Shown: positions 50,675 to 61,921 of the stretch, piece by piece
Position numbering within the stretch: position 1 is the first letter of the stretch
Layout: each line of letters opens with the position of its first letter
From: Aristolochia californica
Lineage: Eukaryota; Streptophyta; Magnoliopsida; Piperales; Aristolochiaceae
Assembly: GCA_029961685.1 (NCBI GenBank)
Contig: JARWKL010000008.1
Span: 34,411,619 to 34,475,618 of the forward strand
Reading direction: 5' to 3'
Length of the DNA: 64,000 bases
Translations under genes and position numbers: made by a program
Notes under the pieces: generated by a model
Told to the model about the DNA's origin: nothing
Databases searched by the model: none
What the model saw: only the letters and a program-made list of their open reading frames with translations

Positions 50675-51031
50675 GAAACACAAACCATAAAAAAAAATAC
50701 CATGTGGTGGATATGTATAATACCCGAATCTCCTCACCACATGGCAAAAACATTTCATAGCACTTCAAAAATTCTCAACAACATTCTCACACATTTCAAA
50801 ATTAATTAAATTATTTTCACTAATGCATATGCACTAAACAATGAAAACACACACACATCAAATCCAAATTCACCGAAGACCCCTGGTAGAGCCCCATATA
50901 ACTTCGCAGTCACTATGAACTGTACCTCGTCAGTGATGGGGGTCGGGTTTCGTTGGCTAATGGACGCCCGTGTAGGCGACTCAACCTTGTTTGAATTGGA
51001 CTAAAAACCCCTAAACACTAATTCCAGAACT
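50675..51031. repeat. 356-bp direct duplication, copy 1
   Basis: Begins gaaacacaaaccata and ends attccagaact. It is nearly identical to 51220-51574; I see about five differences (A-run length, aaacattt/aaatattt, tagagcccc/tagaacccc, gtcactat/gtaacttt). It includes the candidate right end of the Harbinger element plus about 20 bp of flank. On the minus strand one frame stays open for about 64 codons (VESPTRASISQRNPTPI within it); I do not recognise it. Confidence 0.9.
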
Positions 51032-51057
51032 TAATACCTTAAAAGCCCAAAACCCTA

Positions 51058-51091
<34 letters not shown>

Positions 51092-51219
51092 CCAAAACCT
51101 AAAAAACCCTAGAGCTTAAAAACACAAAACCGCCAAAATCTTAAAAACCATAAACCCCCTAAACCTTAAAAATCTTAATCCCTAAAATACCCTAAACCCT
51201 TAGCCTAAACCGTAAACCC
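51032..51219. repeat. Degenerate CCCTAAA-like tract with C29 run
   Basis: About 190 bp built from variants of aaaccctaaac, ccctaaaccc and aaaaccctaga, interrupted by 29 consecutive C at 51060-51088. The heptamer resembles the plant telomere unit but is never in clean tandem, so I call it telomere-like low-complexity sequence, not a telomere repeat. It separates the two copies of the 356-bp duplication. Confidence 0.7.
51060..51088 (+). repeat. Homopolymer run of 29 C
   Basis: Twenty-nine consecutive C after 'ccctaaa', followed by tccccaaaacc. With the G28 run at 17384 this is one of two near-equal long G/C homopolymers in an AT-rich window; true length may be uncertain. Confidence 0.9.
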
Positions 51220-51574
51220 GAAACACAAACCATAAAAAAATACCATGTGGTGGATATGTATAATACCCGAATCTCCTCACCACATGGCAAAAATATTTCA
51301 TAGCACTTCAAAAATTCTCAACAACATTCTCACACATTTCAAAATTAATTAAATTATTTTCACTAATGCATATGCACTAAACAATGAAAACACACACACA
51401 TCAAATCCAAATTCACCGAAGACCCCTGGTAGAACCCCATATAACTTCGCAGTAACTTTGAACTGTACCTCGTCAGTGATGGGGGTCGGGTTTCGTTGGC
51501 TAATGGACGCCCGTGTAGGCGACTCAACCTTGTTTGAATTGGACTAAAAACCCCTAAACACTAATTCCAGAACT
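51220..51574. repeat. 356-bp direct duplication, copy 2
   Basis: Second copy of 50675-51031, ending attccagaact and followed at once by satellite sequence (gtaaaattttattagtggtg). Its TAA-flanked end ggactaaaaacccc (51541-51554) is the outermost candidate right end of the Harbinger element. Confidence 0.9.
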
Positions 51575-54500
51575 GTAAAATTTTATTAGTGGTGTGTGAA
51601 TAAATTTTCTTTACTTACATTTGTTGTACTTTTAAATTTTTTGGAAACATAAACTGTAAAATTTTCGTTTTGTTGTGATCTATTTGCCTTCTTTTCTTTT
51701 TGTTTATGAGATAAAGGGACAAGTGAAAACTCCATTTTCATTTAAGAAAAAACTATACATCTAAAATGGAAATACACAAATGTAGAGAGAGATAATTCCA
51801 AAAGGTGTCGGTCATTTCAAGGGACAGTAAACTCTTTCTAGTTTTTATATATTAGGTTTTGCAATCGTTGCGAAAAGGGGGATGGCAGGGGGGAGGGGGA
51901 TTTTTAATTGAGAGTTGACTCCCAATCCATAAGTCATTTCTTAGAAAAATATAGCCCGTTACGCATGATTGACCGATAAATCACTTTACAATCATCAATG
52001 ATTGTTACGTAAGATTTTTTGTAAATGGGCAAAATAATGGATTTTTGGCTTGGGTAAATTTCCAATGCACGTTCACTTAAGAAATTAATGTCGTTTGGAT
52101 ACATAGGTCATTTGCATCTTTAACATGTTTCAAGCATGCATATCCATATTTAAAATATGCGTAGGATCAATTAGAAATCTCTTTCTTATAAAATTCCAAG
52201 CTATTAGGGTTGAACTAGTGGAATTTCCCAAACTCGGATATCAAAAATTTTGTGTTCATTTATGGTGTGTGAATAAATTTTCTTTACTTACATTTGTTGT
52301 AGTTTTAACATAAACACTAAAATTTTAATTTTGTTGTGATTTATTTGCCTTCTTTTCTTTTTGTTTATGAGATAAATAGAAAAGTGAAAACTCAAGTTTT
52401 GATTTAAGAAAAAAGTATGCATCTAAAATGGAAGTGCACAAATGTAGAGAGAGATAATTTAGAAAGGTGTCAGTTATTTTTAGGGATTGTAAACTCTTTG
52501 TAATTTTTATATATTAGGCTTTGCAATCGTCGGGAAAAGGGGGAGGTGGGGAATTTTTAGCTGAGTGTTGAGTCCAAATCCTTAAGTCATTTCTTAAAAA
52601 AATATAGCCCATTACGCATGATTGACTGATAAATCACTTTAGAATAATCAGTGAATGTTAGGTCAGCTTTTTTTGTAAATAGGCAAAATAATGGCTTTTT
52701 TTACTTGGGTAAATATCCCACAACACGTTCACTGGAGAATTTAATGAGGTTTGGATCCATAGGTCATTTGCATCTTTAAAATGTTTCACGCATGCACATC
52801 CATATTGAAAACATGTGTAGGATCAATTTAGAAATCTCTTTCTTATAAAATTCCAATCTATCAGGGTTGAACTAGTGGAATTTCCCAAACATGGATAAAA
52901 ACTTTTGTGTTCATTTCTACTGTGGTAATAAATTTTCTTTACATACATTTGTTGTTGTTTAAAATTTCTTTCATACATAAAATCTAAATTTTTTTGTTTT
53001 GTTGTGATATATTTGCCTTTTTATCTGTTTATGAGATAAAAGGAAAAGTGAAAACTCAGGTTTTGATTTAAAAGAAACATATACATCTAAAATGGAATTG
53101 CAAAAATGAAGATAGACATAATTCCAAAAAGTGTCTATCATTTTAAGGGATTGAAAACTCTTTCTAGTTTTTATATATAAGGCTTTGTAATCGTCGGGAA
53201 AAGGGGGAGGCAGGGAATTTTTAACTGAGTGTTGACTCCCAATCTATAAGTCATTTCATAAAAAAATATTGGCCGTTATAGATGATTGACCGATAAATAA
53301 ACTTACATTCATCAATGATTGTTAGGTAAGCTTTTTTGTGAATGCCAAAAATAATGGTTTTTTTTACTCGGGTAAATATCCCAAGGCACGCTCAGTTTAT
53401 AATTGAATGAGGTTTGGATCCATGGGTCATTTGCATCGTTATCATGTTTCAAGCATGCATATCCATATTTAAAACATGTGTAGGATCAATTAGAAGTCTC
53501 TTTCTTAGAAAATTCCTAGTTATTAGGGTTGAACTAGTGGAATTTCCCAAACTCAGATATCAAAAGTTTTGTGTTTATTTGTGCGTGTGAAAAAAAATTC
53601 TTTATTTACATTTGTTGTCCTTTTAAATTTTTTGCATAAATAAACTCTAAAATTTTCGTTTTGTTGTGATATATGTGCCATCTTATCTTTTTGTTTACGA
53701 GATAAAGGGAAAACTGAAAATCCCAAGTTTTGATTTAAGAAAAAAGTATTCATCTAAAATGGAAATGCACAAATGTAGAGAGAGATAATTCCAAAAAGTG
53801 TCTGTAATTTTTAGGAATTCTAAACTCTATATTGTTTTTATATATTAGGTTTTATAGTCATCGCGAAAAAGGGGAGGCGGGGGATTTTTAACTGAGTGTT
53901 GACTCCCAATCCATAAGTAATTTCTTACAAAAATATAGCCCATTACACATGATTGGCTGATAAATAACTTTACATTCATCAATAATTGTTAGGTCAGCCT
54001 TTTCGTATATGGGAACAATAATGGCTTTTTTTTACTTGGGTAAATATCCCCCCGCACGTTCACTTGATAATTGAATGTGGTTTGGATCCATAGGTCATTT
54101 GCATCTTTAATAGGTATCAAGCATGCATATCCATATTTAAAACATGCGTAGGATCAATTAGAAATCTCTTTCCAATAAAATTCCAAGCTAATGGGGTTGA
54201 AGTTGTGGAATTTCCAAAAATTGGATATCAAAACTTTTCTGTTCATTTGTGGTGTGTGAATAAATTTTATTTACTTAAATTTTTGCTAGTTTTAAATTTT
54301 TTGGGTATATAAACTCTAAAATTTTCGATTTGTTGTGTTCTATTAGCCTTCTCATCTTTTTGTTAATGAGATAAACGAAAAAGTGAAAACTTAGGTTTTG
54401 ATTTAAGAAAAAAGTGTACATCTAAAATGGAAATGGACAAATGTAGAGAAAGATAGTTCCAAAAAGTGTCTATAATTTTTTGGGATTGTAAACTCTTTCT

Positions 54501-57500
54501 AGTTTTTATATATTAGGCTTTGCAATCATCGGGAAAAGGGGGAGGAGGGGATTTTTTAACTGAGTGTTGACTCCAAAACCATAAGTTAATTCTTACACCA
54601 ATATTGCCCATTTCGCATGATTGACCGATAAATCACTTTACAATCATCAATGATTGTTAGGTCAGCTTTTTCTAAATTGGGCAAAATAATGTCTTTTTTT
54701 ACTCGGGTAAATATCCCACCGCAGGTTCACTTGAGAATTTAATGAGGTTTGGATCCATAGGTCATTTGCATCTTTAACATGTTTCAAGCATGCATATCCA
54801 TATTTAAAACTTTTGTAGGATCAATTTAGAAATCAATTTCTTATAAAATTCCAAGTTATCAGGGTTGAACTAGAGGAATTTCCCAAACTTGAATATAAAA
54901 ACTTTTGTGTTCATTTGTGGTGTGTGAACAAATTTTCTTTATTTATATTTGTTGTATGTTTTAAATTTTTTGCATACGTAAACTCTAAAATTTTCGTTTT
55001 GTAGTGATATATTTGCCATCTTATCTTTTTGTTTACGAGTTAAGGGAAAAATGAAAACTCAAGTTTTGATTTAAGAAAAAAATATACATCCAAAATGGAA
55101 ATGTACAAATGTAGAGAGAGAATTCAAAAAAGTGTCAGTCATTTTTTGGGATTGTAAACTCTTTCTAGTTTTTATATATTAGGCTTTGCTATTGTCGGAA
55201 AAGGAGGATGGAGGGCATTTTTAACTGAGTGTTGACTCACAATCCATAAGTCATTTCTTACAAAAATATACCCCATTACGCATGATTGACCGATAAATCA
55301 TTGTACAATCATCAGCGATTGTTTGGTCAGCTTTTTTGTAAATTGGCAAAATAATGGCTTTTTTTACTCGGGTAAATATCCCACAACACGTTCACTTGAG
55401 AATTTATTGAGGTTTGGATCCATAGGTCATTTGCATCTTTAACAAGTTTCACGTATGCATATCCATATTCATTTGTGGTGCGAGAATAAATTTTATTTTT
55501 CTTACTTTTGTTGTTGTTTTAATTTTTTTGCATACATAAACTCTAAAATTTTCGTTTTGTTTTGATATATTTGCTTTCTTATCTTTTTGTTTACGAGATA
55601 AAAGGACAAGTGAAAGCTCAGGTTTTGATTTAAGAAAAAAATATGCATCTAAAATGGAAATGCAAAAATATAGAGAGAGATAATTGCAAAAAGTGTCTCT
55701 CATTTTAAGAGATTGTAAACTCTTTCTAGTTTTTATATATTAGGCTTAGCAATCAACATGAAAAGGTGGAGCCGAGGGATTTTTAACTGAGTGTTGACTC
55801 CCAAAACATAAGTCATTTCTTACAAAAATGTGACCCATTACACATGATTGACCGATAAATAACTTTACAATCAACAAATATTGTTAGGTTAAGTTTTTTG
55901 TAAATTTGAAAAATAATGGCTTTTTTTATTTGGGTAAATATCCCACCGCACGTTTACTTGAAAATTTAATGAGGTTTGGATCCATAGGTCATTTTCATAT
56001 TTAACTTGTTTCAAGAATGCAACATATGTAGGATCAAATAGAAATCTCTTTGTTATCAAATTTCATGCTATTAGGGTTGAACTAGTGAAATTTCACAAAC
56101 TTGGATAACAAAACTTTTGTGTTCATTACTGGTGTGTGAATCAATTTTTCTTACTTACATTTGTTGCTATTTTATATTTTTTGCATACTTGAATATAAAA
56201 TTTTAGTTTTCTTGTAATATATTTGCCTTCTTATCTTTTTGTTTACAAGAAAAAGGGAAAGGTAAAAACTCAGGTTTTGATTTAAAAAAAAGTATACATC
56301 TAAAATGTAAATGCACAAATGTGGAGTGAGATAATTCCAAAAAATGTTTGTAATTTTTAGGAATTTTAAACTCTATCTAGTTTTTATATATTAGGCTTTG
56401 TAGTTGTTGGGAAAAGTGGGAGGCGGGGGATTTTTAACTGAGTGTTGATTCTCAATCCATAAGTCATTTCTTAGAAAAATATAGCTTGTTACGCATGTTT
56501 GACCGATAAATCACTTTACAATCATCAATGATTAGAAAGTAAGTTTTTTGGTAAATGGGCAAAATAATGGCTTTTTTTACTCGGGTAAATATCCCACAAC
56601 CCGTTCGCTTGAAAATTTAATTTGGTTTGGATCCATAGGTCATTTGCATCTTTAACATGTTTCAAGTATACATATCCATATTTAAAACATGCGTATGACC
56701 AATTAGAAATCTCTTTCTTATAAAATTCCAAGCTATTGGGGTTTAACTAGTGGAATTTCCCAAACTTGGATATCAAAACTTTTGTGTTTATCAGTGATGT
56801 GTGAATAAATTTTCTTTACTTACATTTGTTGAAGTTTTAAATTTTTTGCATACATAAACTCTAAAATTTTTCATTTTGTTGTGATCAATTTGCCTTCTTA
56901 TCTGTTTGTTTATGAGATAAATGGAAAAGTGAAAACTCAAGTTTTGATTTAAGAAAAAGTATACATCTAAAATGGAAATGCACAAACGTAGAGAGCGATA
57001 ATTGAAAAAAGTGTTTGTCATTTGAGGGATTGTAAACTCTTTCAAGTTTTTATATATGAGGCTCTACAATCCTCTGGAAAAGGGGTGGTGGAGGATTTTT
57101 AACTAAGTGTTGACTCCCAATCCATAAGTCATTTCTTAAAAAAGTATAACCTATTACGGATGATTGACCAATAAATCACTCGACAATCATCAATGATTGT
57201 TAGGTCAGCTTTTTGTAAAAGGGCAAATAATGGCTTGTTTTACTCGGGTAAATATCCCCCAGCACGTTCACTTGAGAATTTAATGAGGTTTGGATCCATA
57301 GGTCATTTGCATATTTAACATGTTTCACACATTCATATCCATATTTAAAACATGGGTAGAATCAATTAGAAATCTCTTTATTTATCAAATTCCAATCTAT
57401 TAGGGTTGAACAAGTGGAATTCCCCAAACCTAGATATAAAAACTTTTGTGGTGATTTCTGCTATTTGAATAAATTTTATTTACTTACATTTGTTGTTTTA

Positions 57501-58276
57501 AAATTTTTTTGCATACTTAAACTCTAAAATTTTCTTTTTGGTTTGATATATTTGCCTTCTAATCTTTTGGTTTACGAGATAAAGGGAAAAGTGAAAACTC
57601 AGGTTTTGATTTAATAAAACAATATACATCTAAAATTGAAATGCACAAATGTAGAGAGTAATAATTCCAAAAAGTGTATGTCATTTTAAAGGATTGTAAA
57701 CTCTTTCTAATTGTTATATATTAGGCTTTGCGATCGTCGCCAATAGAGGGAGGCTGGGATTTTTTAACTAAGTGCTGACTCCCAATCCATAAGACATTTT
57801 TTTACGAAAATATAGCCTGTTACGCGTGATTGATCGATAAATAACTTTACAATCAACAAAGATTGTTAAGTTAGCTTTTTTGTAAATGGGAAAAATAATG
57901 TCATTTTTTACTCGTGTAAATATCCCACCATGCTATTATGGTTGAACTAGTGGAATTTTCCAAACTTGGATAAGAAAACTTTTGTGTTCATTTGTGATGT
58001 GTGAATAAATTTTCTTTACTTACATTTTTTATTGTTTAAATTTTTTTGGATACATGACCCTTAAATTTTCGTTTTCTTGTGATATATTTGCCTTCTTATC
58101 TTTTTGTTTAAAAGATAAAGGGAAAAGTGAAAACTCAGGTTTTGATTTAAAAAAAAAAGTATACATCTTAAATGAAAAAACACAAATGTAGAAAGAGATA
58201 ATTCCAAAAAGTGTCAGTAATTTTTAGGAATTGTAAACTTTTTCTAGTTTTTATATATTAGGCTTTGCATTCGTTT

Positions 58277-58473
58277 GGAAAAGGGCGAAGTGGGGATTTT
58301 TAACTGAGAGTTGACTCCCAATCCATAAGTCATTTCTTAGAAAAATATAGCTCATTAGATCGATAAATCACTTTACAACCATCAATGATTAATAGGTAAG
58401 CTATTTTGCAAATGAGCAAAATAATGGATTGGGAGTCAACTCTCAGTTAAAAATTCCCCACCTCCCCTTTTCG
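58277..58473. repeat. Inverted satellite fragment forming an inverted repeat
   Basis: Positions 58424-58473 read as the reverse complement of a G-rich-box segment (atggattgggagtcaac, then ctcccc, then ttttcg), while the normal orientation is present at 58277-58325. The arms are about 49 bp and are separated by about 98 bp. The inverted piece is closer in wording to the next monomer's box at 58803-58850 (aggtggggaatttttaact). After it the sequence re-enters the monomer at 'ttggaatttcc', so about 150 bp of the normal unit is missing. Confidence 0.9.
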
Positions 58474-61293
58474 TTGGAATTTCCTAAACTTGGATATAAA
58501 AACTTTTGTGTTCATTTATGTTGTGTGAATAAAAAAATTTTACATACATTAGTTGTTGTTTAAAATTTTTTCCATACATAAACTCTAAAATTTTCGTTTT
58601 GCTATGATATATTTGCCTCTTTATCTTTTTGTTTACGAGATAAATGGAAAAGTTAAAACTCAGGTTTTTATTTAAACAACATGTATACATCTAAAATGGA
58701 ATCGAACAAATGTGGATAGAGATAATTCCAAAAAGTGTCTGTCATTTTAAGGGATTGAAAAGTCTTTCTAGTTTTTATATTTTAGGTTTTACAATCGTCG
58801 AGAAAAGGGGAGGTGGGGAATTTTTAACTGAGGGTTGACTCCCAATCTAGAAGTCATTTTTTATAAAAATATAACCAGTTGCAGATTATTGACTGATAAA
58901 TAACCCTACAATCAACAAAGATTGTTAGGTCAGGTTTTTTTAAATGGGAAAAATAATGGCTTTTTTTACTTGGGTTAATATCCCACCGCACGTTCACTTG
59001 AGAATTTAATGTGGTTTGGATACATAGGTCATTTTCATCTTTAACATGTTTCAAGCATGCATATCCGTATTTAAAACATGCGTATGATAGATTAGAAATC
59101 TTTTTCTGATAAAATTCCAAACTATTAGGGTTGAACTAGTGGAATTTTCCAAACTCGGATATCAAAACTTTTGTGTTCATTTGTGGTGTGTGAATAAATT
59201 TTCTTTACTTACATTTGTTATAGTTTTAAATTTTTTGCATACATAAACTTTAAAATTTTCGTTTTGTTGTGATCTATTTGCCTTCTTATCTTTTCGTTTA
59301 TGAGATAAATGAAAAAGTGAAAACTCAAGTTTTGATTTAAGAAAAAAGTATACATCTAAAATGGAAATGCACAAATGTAGAGAGAGTCCCACAGCACGTT
59401 CACCTTTGAATTTAATTAGGTTTGGATCCCTTGGTCATTTGCGTCTTTAACATGTTTCAATCATGCATATCCATATATAAAACATGTGCAAGATCGATTT
59501 AGAAATCTCTTTCTTATAAAATTCCAAGCTATTAGGGTTGAACTAGTGGAATTTCCCCAACTTGGATATCAAAAATTTTGTGTTCATTAGTGGCGTGTGA
59601 ATAAATTTTATTTAGTTATATTTGTTGTTCTTTTAAATTTTTTGCATAAATAAATACTAAAATTTTGGTTTTATTGTGATGTATTTTCCTTCTTATCTTT
59701 TTGTTTACGAGATAAAGGGAAAAGTGAAAACTCAAGTTTTGATTTAAGAAAAAAGTATACATCTAAAATGGACATGCACAAATGTAGAGAGAGAGAATTC
59801 CAAAAAATGTCTATCATTTTTAAGGATTGTAATCTCTTTCTAGTTTTAATATATTAGGGCTTACAATCGTCGGGAAAAGGGGGAGGCGGGTGATTTTTAA
59901 CGAAGTGTTGACTCCCAATCCATAAGTCATTTCTAACAAAAATATTGCCCATTACGCATGATTGACCAATAAATCACTTTACATTCATCAATGATTGTTA
60001 GGTCAGTTTTTTTGTAAACGGGCAATATATTGGCTTTTTTTTTACTCGCGTCAATAACCTACCGCACATTCACTTGAATTTAATGAGGTTTGGATCCATA
60101 GGTCATTTGAGTCTTTAACATGTATCAAACATGCATATCCATATTTAAAACATGCGTAGGATCAATTAGAAATCTAATTCTTATAAAATTCAAAGCTATT
60201 TGGTTTGAAATAGTGGAATTTCCCAAACTTGGAAATCAAACTTTTGTGTTCATTTGTGGTGTGTGTAAAAAATTTCTTTACTTACATTTGTTGATGTTTT
60301 AAATTTTTTGCATACATAAACTCTAAAATATTCTTTTTGTTGTAATCTATTTGCCTTCTTATCTTTTTGTTTACGACGTAACGGGAAAAGTGAAAACTCA
60401 GATTTTGATTTAAGAAAAAAGCATACATCTAAAATGGAAATGGACAAATGTAGAGAGAGATAATTCCAAAACGTGTCTATAATTTTTAGGGATTGTAAAC
60501 TCTTTCTAGTCTTTATATATTAGGCTTTGCAATCGTCTGGAAAGGGGTTGGCGGGGGATTTTTAACTGAGTGTTGATTCCCAATCCATAAGTCATTGCTT
60601 ACAAAAATATAGCCTATTACGCATGATTTAATAATAAATAACTTTACAATCAGCAATGATTGTTAGGTCAGCTTTTTTGTAAATGGGCATAATAATGGTT
60701 TTTTCTACTTGGGTAAATGTCCCACCGCACGTTCACTTGAGCATTTAATGAGGTTTGGATCCATAAGTCATTTGCATCTTTAACATATTTCAAGCATGGA
60801 TATCCATATTTAAAACATGTGTAGGATCAATTAAAAATCTCTTTCTTATAAAATTCCATGCTATTAGGGTTGAACTAGTGGAATTTTCCAAACTTGGATA
60901 TCAAAAATTTTGTGTTCATTTGTGGTGTGTGAATAAATGTTTTTTACTTACATTTGTTGTTGATTTAATTTTTTTGCATATATAAACTGTAAAAATTTTG
61001 TTTTGTTGTGATTTATTTGCCTTCTTATCTTTTTATTTACAAGATAAAGGCAAAAGTGAAAACTCAAGTTTTGATTTAAGAAAAACTACACATCTAAAAT
61101 GGAAATGCACAAATGTAGAGAGAGTTTATTCCAAAAAGAGTCTGTAATTTTTAGGGATTGTAAACTCGTTCAAGTTTTTATATATTAGGCTTTCCAATCG
61201 TTGGGAAGAGGGGGAGGCGGGGGATTTTTAACTGAGTGTTAACTCCCAATCCATAAGTCATTTCTTACAAAAATATAGCCCGTTACGCATGAT

Positions 61294-61336
61294 TGACCGA
61301 TAAATCACTTTACAATCATCAATGATTGTGAGGTCA
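61294..61336. other. Satellite dyad 1 (representative monomer)
   Basis: An inner inverted repeat ACAATCAT / ATGATTGT (61312-61319 and 61322-61329) has a 2-base centre and lies inside outer arms TGACC (61294-61298) and GGTCA (61332-61336). The element recurs once per monomer, for example near 35830-35875 and 23460-23505. The nested symmetry is among the best conserved parts of the monomer by eye. It could form a cruciform or bind a dimeric protein; neither is shown by sequence alone. Confidence 0.8.
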
Positions 61337-61485
61337 GCTTTTTTGTAAATGGGCAAAATAATGTCTTTTTTTACTCGGATAAATATCCCGAAGCACGTTA
61401 ACTTGAGGGTTTAATGAGGTTTGGATCCATAGGTCATTTGCATCATTAACATGTTTCAAGCACGCATATCCATATTTAAATTTTT

Positions 61486-61909
61486 TGATTTTAAGGACTC
61501 CATGAATTTAGCTCATGGAGAAAAAAGGAAAGAAACCCATTGGGAGAAAACTGGAGGAAGAAGGGCTATGGACTTGTTTCCTAACCCTCCCCTTGAAGCT
61601 CTATTTATAGATTTATGAAACTACTGTATTACATTAATACCCCTAAACTTAGGGTTTAGGGTTTTAACTCTGAAACATTAACTTAATTATGTCAATGTCA
61701 TCTCTATGAGATGACTCTGTATTTAGCATCCTGCCATCTTGTATGTTGGCCTATGGGTCTTCTCCTTGATTTGTGGGCATTTATCCCATTTTCTATATCT
61801 CTTGGATGCATGAGTCTTCCTTGGTCTTATGGGCTTGGGCCCATCTTCTAACACACTTGAATATGTGAGCCTTTCTTGGTCGTGTGGGCTTGGGCCCTAT
61901 CTTCCAACA
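61486..61909 (-). mobile_element. Ty1/copia-type LTR
   Basis: On the minus strand it begins TGTTGGAAGATAGGGCCCAA directly after a polypurine tract and ends cttaaaatca, giving TG...CA ends and about 424 bp. TATA box tataaata is the complement of 61602-61609. The first 100 bp contain an imperfect internal duplication: TGTTGGAAGATAGGGCCC and, about 56 bp later, TGTTAGAAGATGGGCCC. Its start is similar to the LTR at 63344-63783 but the remainder (including aaaccctaaaccctaag and the 3' end) is not, so the two are not a matched pair. It abuts the satellite with only a T tract (61481-61485) between. Confidence 0.65.
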
Positions 61910-61921
61910 CTCTCCCTCAAG
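61910..61921 (-). promoter_or_regulatory. Polypurine tract before the 61.5-kb LTR
   Basis: Minus-strand cttgagggagag sits directly before TGTTGG. The preceding words (agttcatgttattctc, then acccccag) match those before the LTR at 63344-63783, so both LTRs follow the same kind of pol tail. Confidence 0.6.

Larger units (their letters stand above)
47034..51554 (-). mobile_element. PIF/Harbinger transposon (candidate limits)
   Basis: The two characteristic genes lie on the minus strand: a Myb/SANT-like protein gene (broken) upstream and a DDE transposase gene (intact) downstream. Candidate ends are GGGGGGGTTAGTC at 47034-47046 and the complement of ggactaaaaacccc, which reads GGGGTTTTTAGTC. These agree at 10 of 13 positions, and each is flanked outside by TAA, the 3-bp target duplication expected for this superfamily. 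The right end occurs twice because of a local duplication (50998-51011 and 51541-51554), so the element is about 3.98 or 4.52 kb. The left end falls inside the gypsy retropepsin coding sequence. The limits are an inference; the superfamily call is firm. Confidence 0.6.
51573..61480. repeat. 667-bp satellite array, block 5 (second subfamily)
   Basis: Same satellite and orientation. Phase marks near 51900, 52553, 53218, 53882, 54548, 55213, 55779, 56433, 57093, 57760, 58298, 58817, 59893, 60557 and 61220. Many monomers share variants rare in blocks 1-4: 'gtaggatcaattagaaatc' (two bases short), 'gatatatttgcc' and 'aaaactcaggttttgattt'. Several monomers are damaged: junctions at 55468/55469, 57930/57931 and 59386/59387 each remove roughly 100-300 bp, and 58424-58473 is inverted. 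The block resumes about 110 bp further along the monomer than where block 4 stopped, so the composite insertion was not a clean one. It ends at 61480 inside dyad 2. No gene is seen. Confidence 0.93.

Noticed and set aside
50320..50760. Plus-strand frame of 146 residues
   Set aside because: It lies opposite the Myb-like ORF1 exon, whose family motifs are clear on the minus strand.
51032..51219. Interstitial telomere
   Set aside because: CCCTAAA-like words are present but never in clean tandem, so it is described only as telomere-like low-complexity DNA.
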